In this document: positions 1 to 9,644 of the stretch, in pieces
Numbering within the stretch: position 1 is the stretch's first letter
How the letters are laid out: each line of letters opens with the position of its first letter
NCBI GenBank assembly: GCA_903863885.1
Contig: CAIPEB010000454.1
Coordinates: 1-64,000, forward strand
Length of the DNA: 64,000 nt
DNA from: an uncultured Planctomycetaceae bacterium
GTDB taxonomy: Bacteria; Planctomycetota; Planctomycetia; Pirellulales; Pirellulaceae
Direction of reading: 5' to 3'
Position numbers and translations under genes: made by a program
The notes under the pieces: generated by a model
The model's input: the letters and a program-made list of their open reading frames with translations, nothing else
Database searches by the model: none
Told to the model about the DNA's origin: nothing

Positions 1-138
1 GACGATTGGCATTCGCGTTGCACTCCGCGGCGGCGTCGATCGAGAGCCAAAGCGGCGACAAGTCGCCGCACTGCTCCGAAAATCTATCCAAAGGTGTTAC
101 TTGGTGTGCGTAGATCGGCATGAATGGCTTTGCAGTCG

Positions 139-213
139 CCTTTCGCTCCCGCGAAAGGACGCTGTTCGAACGTCACGTACAGCGGAGAAAACGTGCTTTC
201 GCGGAGCGAAAGC
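139..213. repeat. Pair of TTTCGC/GCGAAA palindromes in the left spacer
   Basis: Two short perfect hairpins lie in the otherwise featureless first 289 bases. Positions 139-158 have 8-bp arms CCTTTCGC/GCGAAAGG around TCCC. Positions 195-213 have arms GCTTTCGC/GCGAAAGC around GGA. The arms share the core TTTCGC, so they look like two members of one REP-like family. No T-run follows, so I do not call them terminators. I see no gene in 1-289. Confidence 0.6.
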
Positions 214-289
214 CGACTGCTCCGAACTGCGTCCTATTTCCCTCATCTTGGGTGCCGCGAAAGGTTGACAGCGGTTCGGGACATCGGGA

Positions 290-1855
290 ATGGACGCCGC
301 GCACACGGATGTTGCCAATCTGCTTGCAAAAGCCAAGTGGCTGCCTCCGTGTTCCGACTGCGGCGATGCGGGTGGAGCCGCGGACGGCGACTTGCTGGAG
401 TGGATACAACGGCAGTGGTCCGGCTGCGAGACCTCCGGCGCGTCGGGCCGCTCCGGCAATGCGATGCTCCAGTGGCTTCACGCGTGGCGCCGGTGCGGCG
501 CCCGATTGACGCTTGACGTCACAAAGCCCGTGCATGCGGGGCTGTTCGACTGGCTCGGCCGGCGGTTGGTCTGGTGGCCTCGCGGCGTGCCGTCGCTGCG
601 GCGAATTGCCGTCGTCAGTTCTCGAATCGGCCGGCGGTGGGATCGCTGCTCCGGCTGGTTTGCATCGCTGCGCCAGGTGTGCGGGCAACTCGATCCGTCC
701 GCCTCGATGCTCTTGTCGTCCGAGGGCGCGGCGGCGTTCCGGTTCGTCACGCGCGCCGCGCGTGTGTTCGGTCTGCCGCTGTTGCGAATCAAGACTCCCT
801 CCTCGACGGACGATGCCGTTGATTGGCTGCGGAAGATCCGCAGGATCAAAGCGTCGGGCGATGACTTGAAAACGGATTTCGAACTGTGGTTGTCGCCGCC
901 GCTTTGTGAGTGCGCTGCCGATCTCGGGACTTGCCCGGCTGATGTGCCGCTTCGCGACAGGCTGCTGCCGCCGCTCAGCGACGAGATGTTCGTCCTGTCC
1001 GTGCGGAAGGGAGGCAACGTCGAGCATTTGACCCGCGCGGTGCTGCTGCGGCCCGAGGCTCAGCGGCCTCGCGTGACGATCGTTGCGGATGAGCGGTGCG
1101 TGCCGGCTTCGCTTCAGAGCGAGTTCGCGCGGAGCGGCGCAGAACTCATGGCCGTTTTGCCGCAGTCGTCCATTGCGGCTTCTCGCCCGGGACGCGTCGC
1201 GCACGTGGAGCCGCGTGCAGCAATACTGGATGCACTGCCGGGCGATATGGAGGCGTATCTGACGCACTGGACCCGCGAGGCGCGGGGTGCCTGGCCCGGC
1301 CAGACCGAAGACGAGTACCTCGATGCGCTGCTGCGAGGCGACGCGGATTTGGATCGCTCGGCGCTGGCCGCGCTGAGGCACATCGTTGGCGACCAGATGA
1401 TTGTGGGCGGCGCTTCGACCATTCGGGGTGCAACGCCGGTCGTCTGCTTCACGGAAGTTCCGCCCGGCGGTTGGGACGAGCGGCGGGTCTTCCGCCCTCA
1501 CCGCGGCACGTGGGATTACGAGTTCTACGGTATCAGCATTCGCCGCAGCCTTCTGGAACAGTTCGGCGCCCGACCCGTATACTACGGCAGTGATCAGGAC
1601 TGGGAGCAACTGCCCGATGCGGAGCGGCCCTTTTTCCAGTTGCGGTTCACCCGGCGGACTTCCGCGGCGCGCATCGACTGGTCCGACGAGCGCGAATGGC
1701 GGCTGCCGGGCAACTTGGATCTGCGCCGTGTTCCGAGCGGCCACGCGGTGCTGTTCGTCCCGAGTCGGGACGAAGCCTTGATCCTGTCGGAAACAAGCAA
1801 GTGGCCGATCGTCGTCATTTCGCAGCGACACGGAGGAGCGACGGATGTTTCCTGA
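290..1855 (+). CDS. Uncharacterised two-part protein, AbiGi/DUF2971-like C-terminal half
   Basis: A 521-residue cytoplasmic-looking protein with no signal peptide or membrane segment. I do not recognise the N-terminal half. The C-terminal half, from about residue 320, has a pattern I associate with DUF2971/AbiGi-type proteins: LTHWTR, an IRG segment, VVCFTEVP, FRPHRGTWDYEFYGI, ARPVYYG and a final DWSDEREWR block with conserved acidic and aromatic residues. That link is from memory and is tentative. Its TGA lies 11 bp inside the next gene, whose Shine-Dalgarno GGAGG (about 1831) is within this gene, so the pair is probably co-translated. The ATG at 290 has only a weak ribosome-binding site, so the start is uncertain. 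Function unknown. Confidence 0.7.
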   Translation: MDAAHTDVANLLAKAKWLPPCSDCGDAGGAADGDLLEWIQRQWSGCETSGASGRSGNAMLQWLHAWRRCGARLTLDVTKPVHAGLFDWLGRRLVWWPRGVPSLRRIAVVSSRIGRRWDRCSGWFASLRQVCGQLDPSASMLLSSEGAAAFRFVTRAARVFGLPLLRIKTPSSTDDAVDWLRKIRRIKASGDDLKTDFELWLSPPLCECAADLGTCPADVPLRDRLLPPLSDEMFVLSVRKGGNVEHLTRAVLLRPEAQRPRVTIVADERCVPASLQSEFARSGAELMAVLPQSSIAASRPGRVAHVEPRAAILDALPGDMEAYLTHWTREARGAWPGQTEDEYLDALLRGDADLDRSALAALRHIVGDQMIVGGASTIRGATPVVCFTEVPPGGWDERRVFRPHRGTWDYEFYGISIRRSLLEQFGARPVYYGSDQDWEQLPDAERPFFQLRFTRRTSAARIDWSDEREWRLPGNLDLRRVPSGHAVLFVPSRDEALILSETSKWPIVVISQRHGGATDVS

Positions 1856-3251
1856 TTTGACCAGGACAGACCTGCAAGCCAAGCTTCGGGCCGCCGGCCA
1901 GGAGCACCTTATCGCGTTCTGGGACCAGCTCGACGAAGCGGGACGCGAGAGGTTGCGGGACCAGATCGAACGGATCGACCTGTCGCTGATCGCCGGCCTG
2001 GTGCGCGGGACGCAGCACGGCCCGAATTGGAGTGAATTGGCCGACCGCGCGATGCCTCCCCGCGCGATCCGGCGGGGTGATCCGCACAACGAGTTCTCGC
2101 CGGCGGCGGCCAGGTCGCGGGGCGAAGCGGCCCTGCGCGCGGGCAGTGTCGGCATGATCCTCGTGGCCGGCGGGCAGGGCACGCGGTTGGGGTTCCGGCA
2201 CCCTAAAGGCATGCTGCAAGTCGGTCCGCTTTCGTCCCGCAGCCTGTTCGAGATCATGATCGACCGCCTGCGGGCGGTTGCGACGCGATTCGGCGTCTCG
2301 ATTCCGCTGTACATCATGACGAGTCCCGCGACACACGGCGAAACCGACGAGTTCCTCGCAAGAAACGAGCGGTTCGGATTGCCTGCGAGCGATGTGCGTT
2401 TGTTCTGCCAGGGCGTCATGCCCGCGGTCGATGCGGCGACGGGCAGGATCCTGCTGGCCGGCCGCGACCAGGTGTCGCTGAACCCCGACGGCCATGGAGG
2501 CATGCTGACCGCATGGGCGGCGAGCGGTTGTCACGAGCACGCGCTCGGACGCGGCGTGCGGCACCTGTTCTACGGCCAGATCGACAACCCGCTGCTGATG
2601 GTCTGTGATCCGGAGCTGATCGGCTACCACTTGCTGGCCGAATCCGAAATGACGACGCAGGTAGTTGCCAAGCGAGATCCGCTGGATCGCGTCGGCAATG
2701 TGGCCATCATCGACGGCAGCACGCAGATCATCGAATACAGTGATCTGCCGGAGGCTGCGGCCCGTCGCCGAAATCCGGATGGGTCGCTGTATTTCTGGGC
2801 CGGCAGCATCGCCATCCACGTTTTCGAGACGAGCTTCCTCAATCGCATGGTTCAACATCGCGACGGATTGCCGTTTCACCGGGCTCACAAGAAGTCTCCC
2901 TTCATCGACGCCGACGGCAACCGGGTCGAACCGGCGTCGCCGAACTCGATCAAGTTCGAGCGGTTCATCTTCGACCTGCTGCCGTTCGCCCGCAACCCGA
3001 TCGTCGTCGAAGCCGGCGCGGAGGAGGTGTTTGCTCCGGTCAAGAACGCCGCAGATGCCAAGGACGAGACGATTGCGACCGCTCAAGCGGCCATGATTGC
3101 TCGAGATAAGACGATGTTCCAGGCAGCCGGAGTGAAGGTTGCGGAAGGCGTGCCGATTGAGGTGAACCCGAGGTGGGCGCTGGATGCCGAGGAGGTTTCC
3201 CGCAAGCTGCGGCCCGGCTCGACGGTCGAACGGGCAACGTACTTCGTGTGA
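1845..3251 (+). CDS. UDP-sugar pyrophosphorylase, UAP1/UDPGP family
   Basis: A 468-residue cytoplasmic nucleotidyltransferase, probably making UDP-N-acetylglucosamine (or another UDP-sugar) from UTP and a sugar 1-phosphate. The signature loop AGGQGTRLGFxxPKGM is near residues 108-123. Further family blocks follow: YIMTSPATHGET, NPDGHGGMLTAW (sugar and uridine binding), YGQIDNPLL, VVAKRDPLDRVGN and NSIKFERFIFDLLP. This is the eukaryotic-type UDPGP fold rather than the GlmU type. Length is normal for the family. The ATG at 1845 has a strong GGAGGA and overlaps the upstream stop. The ManC gene downstream fits a nucleotide-sugar supply cluster. UAP1-like and UGPase-like members cannot be separated with certainty by eye. 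Confidence 0.88.
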   Translation: MFPDLTRTDLQAKLRAAGQEHLIAFWDQLDEAGRERLRDQIERIDLSLIAGLVRGTQHGPNWSELADRAMPPRAIRRGDPHNEFSPAAARSRGEAALRAGSVGMILVAGGQGTRLGFRHPKGMLQVGPLSSRSLFEIMIDRLRAVATRFGVSIPLYIMTSPATHGETDEFLARNERFGLPASDVRLFCQGVMPAVDAATGRILLAGRDQVSLNPDGHGGMLTAWAASGCHEHALGRGVRHLFYGQIDNPLLMVCDPELIGYHLLAESEMTTQVVAKRDPLDRVGNVAIIDGSTQIIEYSDLPEAAARRRNPDGSLYFWAGSIAIHVFETSFLNRMVQHRDGLPFHRAHKKSPFIDADGNRVEPASPNSIKFERFIFDLLPFARNPIVVEAGAEEVFAPVKNAADAKDETIATAQAAMIARDKTMFQAAGVKVAEGVPIEVNPRWALDAEEVSRKLRPGSTVERATYFV

Positions 3252-3290
3252 TTGAGCGTGTGATTGAGAGCGCACCGAGTATGTGTCTTT

Positions 3291-3422
3291 GAATTCACGC
3301 TCCCGTTGGGGAGAGTCGGCCCGGCAGGGCCGAAGAGGGGGGGCGACGCTCCTCGGAAGCTATCGCGTCCGATCCTCCCGCAATGCGGGAGAGTGAATTG
3401 GGTTTTTGGAACACGTTCTGAG
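3291..3422. repeat. Family A stem-loop element, copy 1
   Basis: About 130 bp between the UDP-sugar pyrophosphorylase and manC. It contains a CTCCCGTTGGGGAG-type hairpin, a CGGCCCGGCAGGGCCG hairpin, a degenerate middle, and a CTCCCGCAATGCGGGAG hairpin, ending in ACACGTTCTGAG. The same order recurs at 24810, 26129, 30044, 55662 and 57185. On the minus strand this copy begins a frame reading NVFQKPNSLSR...GGSDA, the peptide found in frame inside UvrC, but it is frameshifted further on. Confidence 0.85.
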
Positions 3423-3456
3423 CGAGAGGGCTGCTTCGCCAGGGAGTCAACGAACT

Positions 3457-4548
3457 ATGATGCACGCCGTGATCATGGCGGGCGGCGCGGGCACGAGATT
3501 CTGGCCGGCCAGTCGTCGCCTGTTTCCCAAGCAGTTGCTGAATCTTGTCGGCGAGCGGACACTGCTGCAGGACACGGTTGCGAGGCTGACCGGGCTCGTG
3601 GCGACGGACTCGTTGCTGGTCCTCACCAATCGGGACCTCGTACCCGCGGTGCGCGAGCAACTGCCCGGTGTGGACGAATCGTTGGTGCTCGGTGAACCCT
3701 GCAAACGCGACACGGCGGCCTGCATCGGGCTGGCCGCTGCGCTCATTCGTCGCCGCGATGAAACGGGAACGATGGTGGTTCTGCCATCGGACCAGCTGAT
3801 TCAACCGCTCGAAACTTTTCAGAATTGCCTGCGATTCGCCTGCTGGCTTGTGCAGGAGGATCCGCAGCGCATCGTGACCCTGGGAATCCGCCCCACATAC
3901 CCTGCGGAGAGTTTTGGTTACATTGAAAGAGGAGATATACTGGCCTCGCAGGCAGCCGGCGAAATCCGGCAGCGAGCTTATCACGTGCGGATGTTTCGCG
4001 AGAAGCCAAAGGCGGACGTGGCGAGAGGCTACCTCGAGTCCGGGCAATTCTTCTGGAATTCGGGCATTTTTGTCTGGCGGGCCGCGACCGTCCTGGACGC
4101 GTTGCGCGAGTTCGAGCCGGCGATCTGGGGGCATGTCCAGCGGATCGCCGACGCGTGGGGAAGCGACGGGTTCCCTGCCGTGTTCGAGCACGAGTTTGAG
4201 CAGATCCAGGGAAAATCCATCGACTACGCGGTAATGGAGCGTTATCGCAACGTCGCGATGGTGGAGGCCGAGTTTCAGTGGGATGATGTCGGCAGTTGGG
4301 GCGCGCTGGCTCGCGTCGGCCAATCCGACAGCGAAGGAAACGTGACCAGCGGGCGATATCTCGGAGTGAACTCCCGCAATTGCATTATTCACGGCGATCC
4401 GCGGCATCTCGTCGTAACGGTCGGGATGGAGGATTGCATCGTGGTCCACACGCCCGATGCCACGCTGGTCGCGCGGAAGTCCGATGAGGAATCGGTCCGG
4501 CAGGTTGTGAATTTGCTCCAGCAGCGCGGATGGAATGAGTATCTATGA
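3457..4548 (+). CDS. manC: Mannose-1-phosphate guanylyltransferase
   Basis: A 363-residue enzyme making GDP-mannose from GTP and mannose 1-phosphate. The N-terminus has the nucleotidyltransferase signature MAGGAGTRFWPASR followed by the catalytic-site lysine in FPKQLL. Later blocks FREKP, FWNSGIFVW, IDYAVMER and WDDVGSW are typical of GDP-mannose pyrophosphorylases. The C-terminal mannose-6-phosphate isomerase cupin of bifunctional ManC/AlgA proteins is absent, so this is the short monofunctional type. I chose the ATG at 3457 because AGGGAG (3441-3446) precedes it at good spacing; an upstream in-frame start would add residues translated from the repeat element. Its stop overlaps the next gene's start as ATGA. 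Confidence 0.93.
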   Translation: MMHAVIMAGGAGTRFWPASRRLFPKQLLNLVGERTLLQDTVARLTGLVATDSLLVLTNRDLVPAVREQLPGVDESLVLGEPCKRDTAACIGLAAALIRRRDETGTMVVLPSDQLIQPLETFQNCLRFACWLVQEDPQRIVTLGIRPTYPAESFGYIERGDILASQAAGEIRQRAYHVRMFREKPKADVARGYLESGQFFWNSGIFVWRAATVLDALREFEPAIWGHVQRIADAWGSDGFPAVFEHEFEQIQGKSIDYAVMERYRNVAMVEAEFQWDDVGSWGALARVGQSDSEGNVTSGRYLGVNSRNCIIHGDPRHLVVTVGMEDCIVVHTPDATLVARKSDEESVRQVVNLLQQRGWNEYL

Positions 4549-5597
4549 GCAAGTCGGCGGTCCGGATTCGAATGCCCTGGTCATGGCTGCCGGTGTTCTG
4601 GCTGGCCGCCGTGATTCCGTGCGTTTCCGCTGAACCGACACCTCGAGTCAACGAAGCGTCCGAGGCCGATGTGAGCGACAAATCCGGGCCTTTCAATTTC
4701 GCAAGTCCGACGTTGGGAGGGAAACAGTTCTGGACCGACGAACTCGTGTTCAACGACTGGAGGATCCAGCGGAACACGATGGTGCCGCATTACCGCCTGC
4801 TCGACGATCAGAATGTCCGGCAGGCATGGGGTTCGTTCGAGCAGTGTCTCGAGCGGCTCGAGACGCTCCGCGAACAGCGCCGGCTGCCGGCTCACGGCAA
4901 GCAGATCGTTCTGGTGCTGCATGGACTGGGACGCACGCGAAGCGCCATGTCGGGGCTGTGCGACTACATTCGCCGCAACTCGTCGTACACGGTACTGAAT
5001 GTCGGCTATGCGAGCACCCGCGAGTCGTTGACCCAGCATGCGGAATCGCTCGCGAAAATCGTCAAGAACCTCGGCGATGTCGAAGAGATTTCGTTCGTGG
5101 CGCACAGCATGGGGAACATCGTCACTCGACGGTATTTCGCCATGCGCGCCGCCAAGGGGATCAAGTTGCCCCGCGTCCGCCGCATGGTGATGCTTGCGCC
5201 GCCGAACCAGGGCGCCCAGATGGCGAAGCGGTTACGCGACACCGGGCTGTTCGAACTCATCATGGGGGCCAGCGCGATGGAACTCGCCCAATCGGCGGAC
5301 AAGCTTGAAAGCCAGTTGGCCGTCCCGGATTGCGAGTTCGGCATCATTGCGGGCGGCACAAAAGAGGATGCGGGGCGCACTTCGCTTCTCGAAGGCGACG
5401 ATGATATGGTCGTGTCTGTGGAAGAGACGCGTCTCGCCGGCGCACGCGATTTTATCGTTGTGCCGGCACTGCACACGGTGATCATGGACAATCCCCAGGT
5501 GCGCGAGTACGTGGTGAGGTTTCTCCGGCAGGGCAGCTTTGTGTCCGAGGAAAAACGCTGCCCTATTCCTTTGCCGGCTTCCGCGGCGAGTCGCTGA
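4545..5597 (+). CDS. Exported lipase-like alpha/beta hydrolase
   Basis: A 350-residue protein with an N-terminal signal peptide (hydrophobic stretch at about residues 11-28, then ending VSA), so probably periplasmic. The alpha/beta-hydrolase core begins at VLVLHGLGR (about 122-130), which carries the oxyanion-hole HG. The nucleophile elbow is AHSMGN with Ser188. A probable acid lies in EGDDDMVVSVEE (Asp285-287) and the catalytic His is in PALHTVI (His310). The arrangement resembles EstA/PGAP1-like esterases and triacylglycerol lipases. The start overlaps the manC stop (ATGA), indicating coupling, although a secreted lipase has no obvious role in GDP-mannose synthesis. Substrate unknown. Confidence 0.85.
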   Translation: MSKSAVRIRMPWSWLPVFWLAAVIPCVSAEPTPRVNEASEADVSDKSGPFNFASPTLGGKQFWTDELVFNDWRIQRNTMVPHYRLLDDQNVRQAWGSFEQCLERLETLREQRRLPAHGKQIVLVLHGLGRTRSAMSGLCDYIRRNSSYTVLNVGYASTRESLTQHAESLAKIVKNLGDVEEISFVAHSMGNIVTRRYFAMRAAKGIKLPRVRRMVMLAPPNQGAQMAKRLRDTGLFELIMGASAMELAQSADKLESQLAVPDCEFGIIAGGTKEDAGRTSLLEGDDDMVVSVEETRLAGARDFIVVPALHTVIMDNPQVREYVVRFLRQGSFVSEEKRCPIPLPASAASR

Positions 5598-5834
5598 TTC
5601 GTGCGGCAGCGATTGTATCGGTGACGCGGAGCGAGTTCTTCTTCTCGCTCGTTCGAGGACGTCCGAGTCGTGGCTGGGTGCGTCCCGATGTGTTCCGCGT
5701 GACCTATCCTTGGAAGATTTCTCGAAATCCGCACAAAACCGAACGTGGACCGAAATCGTCTTTATCAAAAGAACGGGCGACTGCCTTTTCGGAAAGGCTG
5801 CGCCGTAAGTCCGCTGCTGTACGGGGAAAACGTT

Positions 5835-8800
5835 ATGAAATTCAAGCTCATTTCCGGCACGTTTGCCGCGGCTTTTCTGGCTCTTGCGATGGCCTGGTCG
5901 TTCGCCGCGGAGAGCACGCCACCCGCGGCCCCAACGGCTCCGTCCCCGTCAGCGGAGACCCCGGCTCCCCCACAGCCTGCTCCGCCAGCACCTCCTGCAC
6001 CGGCCCCGACACCCCCGTCGACACCCCCGGCACCTGCTGCGCCGGATGCACCTCCAGCTCCCGCCCCGACGCCCCCGGCAACTCCCCCGGCACCTGCGCC
6101 AGCAGCTCCCGCTGCGGTTCCCGCACCGGCGCCGGCTGCTGTTCCCGCACCCGCTCCCGCACCAACGCCTGCTCCGGCGGCTCCCGCTCCGGCAGCTGCC
6201 AGCGAAAAAGACGAGATCAAACCGCTGCGCGAGCAGACGATCTACGTGCCGTACGGCAAGATCCGGGACGTGTTCGAGAAAGAAGGACGCGGTGTGTTTC
6301 TGCCGTACGAAAAGTTCCAGGAACTGTGGCAGCAGGCACGCGGCAAGTTCGTTCCTCCGGCGGCTGAGCAGGCTCCCGTGGGGATTCTGCTTGTCGAAGC
6401 GGACAACGAAGCGAGAGTCGAGAAGGACGTGGTCATCGTGCACGCGAAGATCCTGCTCGAAGTGCTCGGCAAGGGTTGGCATGAAGCGCCGCTGCGATTG
6501 AAGGATGCGGCGATCCGCTCGGCCACGATCAACGATGCGCCGGCGCGGATCACGTTCACCCCCGAGAACGGTTATCGCCTGATGCTCCATCACGACCGCG
6601 CGGAGGCGACGCGGTTGACGCTGCAGCTGGAATACGCGAAAGCTTTTTCCAAATCACCGGGGCAGAATTCGGTGTCGCTCGAAGCTCCCCAGGTGCCGGT
6701 GAATCGCTGGCAGATTCGGGTTCCGCAGTCGGGTGTGAAGGTCAATGTCCAGCCGATGATCGCAGCCACGGAAGTGCCTGCTACGCCTGCTACACCCCCG
6801 TCGACACCCCCGTCGGCACCCCCGTCGGCACCCCCGTCGGCATCCGCGCCGGGGACGCCAGCGCCTGCCGCTGCTCCGGCACCGGCCGCGCCGAACGAGA
6901 CGGTGATTCAGGCCTTTGTGGGCGCGGCACCGGAAGTGCGCATTGATTGGACGCCCAAGGCGGAAGGTGCCGCGGGCATGGAAGCGCTGACATCGGTTCA
7001 AGCCGAACAGGAAGTGGTCGTCGAGGAAGGCGCGGTGCGGACCCGAGTGCGTCTGGCCTACGAGATCAGCCGAGCGGAAGTTTCGCAACTGGCCATCGAG
7101 GTGCCCGCGGACCAGAAGGTCACCGGCGTGTTTGATCCGAACGTAAGGCAGTGGACGGTGGCGGCCGAGCAGGACAAGCAGGTGATCCGCGTTCAGCTGT
7201 TTGAAGCCGTGCGCGGCACGCAGAACCTGTCGATTGAGCTGGAACGATTTGTGGATGTCGTCAGCCAGGAGTTGCTCGTTCCGGTGGTTCGCGCCGCAGG
7301 AGTCAGTCGCCAGCAGGGCGTGGTCGTGGTGCGATTGGGCGAAGAACTCCAGGGCGAGGCGACGCGAAGAAGCGGCCTGCTGCAGTTGGACAAAGGCGAA
7401 TTGCCGGCCAGCCTGCAGAACACGCAATGGCTGTTCGCCTACCGGTACGCGATGCTCCCGTTTGAACTGGCGCTGAAGATTCAGAAAGTCGAACCGAAGA
7501 TCCGGGCCAAGGAACTGGTCGAGTTGTATATCTCGCCCGAGCTGATCACATGCGATCTGACGGCGGTGCTCGAGGTGGAGCGCGGCGGCGTCTTCCAACT
7601 GGACGTTGCGATTCCGGCGGGATTCCAGGTGCGCCAGGTGCGGGGGCTGGCGGTGGCCGGCGTGGAGGCCGTGCAGGTGGACACGCATCATGTGGACGCG
7701 GCGGATCCCACGCAGTTGAAAGTCAATTTGTCGCGCAAAGCAAACAGCAAACTGGCGCTGTTCGTGGAACTGGAACGAAACGTCAACGACGCCAATCTTA
7801 CCAGTCCCACGGGCAAGACCTCCGAGATCCCGCTGGCCGTTCCCCGCATTGCCAACAAGACGGAGCATGCGACCGGGCACGTGTTGGTCTACGGTCCGGA
7901 GAGCCTGCGCATCAATCCGCTGAAGCAGACGGGCCTGCGATCAGTTCCGTTTGCCGAGGCTCAGCAGGACGTTCCTTCGCAGCGGGAAAAGCGATTCGGC
8001 GAACTGCGCGAGGTGCTTGCGTTTGCATACGCACAACCGCCGGTTGAGTTGAGCCTGGGTGCGGAACGCCGCAAGCCGTTCGTGACGGTGAGTCAGTTGT
8101 TCACGGTGCGGATCGATTCCGGCGTGGCCCGCTACGATGCGACGTTCAACTACGACGTTCAATACAGCCCGGTGAAGACGCTCAGGATCGATGTGCCCGT
8201 CGCGCTGGCCGACAAGATCCGCAATCTCACGCCTTCGGCTCGCGATCTGCCGCTGGATCCGCAGCCCGAGGGACTCGCCAAGGAAGGCTATCAGGCCTGG
8301 GGATTGACCGGCGAGGCCGAGTTCTTCGGCAAGACGGCGATCCGCTTCTCCTGGGAAGATCGGCAGTCGGAGCTGGCGATCGGCAAGAGCGCGGAATACA
8401 CGCTGCCCGTTCTGCGTCCGATGGGAGCAGACCGCTCCTGGGGCCAGATTGTGCTGACGAAGGGCGAGACCCTGGACATTCGGCCCAAGACCGTCTCGGC
8501 CCAGCTTCGTCCGATCGACCCGCAGCACGACCTGATGGACGGTGCCCGGGTTCCCGACGCGGCCCGCGCCTTCGAATTCCACGATCCTAACTGGACGTGC
8601 AGTGTCACCGCGACGCGTTACCAGCTGGAGGAAGTGAAGCGCACCAGCATCGAACGAGCCGTGCTGCGCATGGTAGTCACCCGCAGCGATAAGATCACGG
8701 TTCAGGGCATCTATCGTATGCGCAGCGCCGCTCAGCGAATTGAATTGCAGGTGCCGGACAACGCCGTGTTCGACACGGATCCGTTGCGTATCAACGGGCG

Positions 8801-9644
8801 TGCGGTGCCGATGGAGCGGGGTGACAAGCAGCAGTTCTTCGTGCCGCTGGTGAATCTGGCAGCCGACCAGTCGTTTGTGCTGGAACTTCGTTACACCGTG
8901 CCCGACAATCAGCGACGGCTCGACTTCCCGGTCTTTGCAGGAAACGTGACCGGTGCCGGCAAGCCGGCAGTCCAGAAGGTTTTCCTGTTCGCTTACCTGC
9001 CCGAAGAGATGGCGCTGCTCGGATCTCGCGGACCGTGGACGAGCGAATCGGGATTGGGAGCCGGCCTGCTCGATTGGCTCGAGCCGTCGGCGGATGCGCG
9101 AACGGCCACGGAGAAGATTCAGTGGGTTACGGAAGCAATCGTGCCGCCGAACCAGATTGAGTCCACGTTTGCCACCGATGGCAAGGTCTATGTGTTTTCC
9201 GCGATTCAACCGCAGGAGTCGCCGGCGGGATCATTGTGGCTTGTGGCGGTTTCCAGGCGGGTGCTCAACGCGATCGTGTTCGGATGCATGATCATCATCG
9301 CGTTGATGTTCGTGCGCTCGACGCCTCTGCGGAAACTCTTCGTGCTGGCACTGACGATCGTTGGACTGATCCTCGCCGCGGTTTTCGTGCCGACGTTTGC
9401 TTCGCAGTTGGCGACCGGCTCGTTCTTTGCGGCGCTGTGCGTGGTGCTGCTGGTGTGGCTGGTGGCGATTGCCGTGCCGCGTCGCGAGAAATCGAAGGCC
9501 CGGGCGGATGCGGCGCCGGCGGAAAAGGCGAAGGAAGAAAAGCTCGAGCCGCAACCGATGAATGAAACGCTGCAGGATGCGGATGCGGCCAAATCGGAAT
9601 TCAAGCCAGAACAACCGCTCGACGGAGGTTCCAGCAATGCGTGA
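5835..9644 (+). CDS. Large exported module protein, first of a pair (1269 aa)
   Basis: No named family recognised. The protein starts with a signal peptide (MKFKLISGTFAAAFLALAMA), followed by a long Ala/Pro linker to about residue 128. Next comes a motif shared with the neighbouring gene: IYVPYGK (about 135) and FLPYEKFQELW (about 155). A second linker of TPPS/APPS repeats lies at about 316-355. The rest is a long, probably beta-rich region with IPAGFQVRQV-type segments, two or more membrane helices near 1137-1215, and a charged cytoplasmic tail. The ATG at 5835 has GGGGAAAA upstream; longer in-frame starts lack a signal peptide. Its stop overlaps the next start by 8 bp, so the two are co-translated. 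Probably a membrane-anchored periplasmic or surface protein. Confidence 0.85.
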   Translation: MKFKLISGTFAAAFLALAMAWSFAAESTPPAAPTAPSPSAETPAPPQPAPPAPPAPAPTPPSTPPAPAAPDAPPAPAPTPPATPPAPAPAAPAAVPAPAPAAVPAPAPAPTPAPAAPAPAAASEKDEIKPLREQTIYVPYGKIRDVFEKEGRGVFLPYEKFQELWQQARGKFVPPAAEQAPVGILLVEADNEARVEKDVVIVHAKILLEVLGKGWHEAPLRLKDAAIRSATINDAPARITFTPENGYRLMLHHDRAEATRLTLQLEYAKAFSKSPGQNSVSLEAPQVPVNRWQIRVPQSGVKVNVQPMIAATEVPATPATPPSTPPSAPPSAPPSASAPGTPAPAAAPAPAAPNETVIQAFVGAAPEVRIDWTPKAEGAAGMEALTSVQAEQEVVVEEGAVRTRVRLAYEISRAEVSQLAIEVPADQKVTGVFDPNVRQWTVAAEQDKQVIRVQLFEAVRGTQNLSIELERFVDVVSQELLVPVVRAAGVSRQQGVVVVRLGEELQGEATRRSGLLQLDKGELPASLQNTQWLFAYRYAMLPFELALKIQKVEPKIRAKELVELYISPELITCDLTAVLEVERGGVFQLDVAIPAGFQVRQVRGLAVAGVEAVQVDTHHVDAADPTQLKVNLSRKANSKLALFVELERNVNDANLTSPTGKTSEIPLAVPRIANKTEHATGHVLVYGPESLRINPLKQTGLRSVPFAEAQQDVPSQREKRFGELREVLAFAYAQPPVELSLGAERRKPFVTVSQLFTVRIDSGVARYDATFNYDVQYSPVKTLRIDVPVALADKIRNLTPSARDLPLDPQPEGLAKEGYQAWGLTGEAEFFGKTAIRFSWEDRQSELAIGKSAEYTLPVLRPMGADRSWGQIVLTKGETLDIRPKTVSAQLRPIDPQHDLMDGARVPDAARAFEFHDPNWTCSVTATRYQLEEVKRTSIERAVLRMVVTRSDKITVQGIYRMRSAAQRIELQVPDNAVFDTDPLRINGRAVPMERGDKQQFFVPLVNLAADQSFVLELRYTVPDNQRRLDFPVFAGNVTGAGKPAVQKVFLFAYLPEEMALLGSRGPWTSESGLGAGLLDWLEPSADARTATEKIQWVTEAIVPPNQIESTFATDGKVYVFSAIQPQESPAGSLWLVAVSRRVLNAIVFGCMIIIALMFVRSTPLRKLFVLALTIVGLILAAVFVPTFASQLATGSFFAALCVVLLVWLVAIAVPRREKSKARADAAPAEKAKEEKLEPQPMNETLQDADAAKSEFKPEQPLDGGSSNA
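6792..6839 (+). repeat. Four tandem 12-bp units in the Pro-rich linker
   Basis: Four consecutive 12-bp units, [AG]CACCCCCGTCG, encode TPPS, TPPS, APPS, APPS inside the 1269-residue protein. The units are nearly identical at DNA level, which suggests recent slippage expansion of an interdomain linker. Confidence 0.9.

Noticed and set aside
265-270. TTGACA as a -35 box for the first gene
   Set aside because: It is only about 20 bp before the start codon, so the matching -10 would fall on the start codon itself.
173-2503. Long antisense open frame opposite the first two genes
   Set aside because: Translation is Arg/Pro/Ala-rich with no domain, and it opposes two genes with ribosome-binding sites and recognisable motifs. 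High GC at third positions opens such frames across this window.
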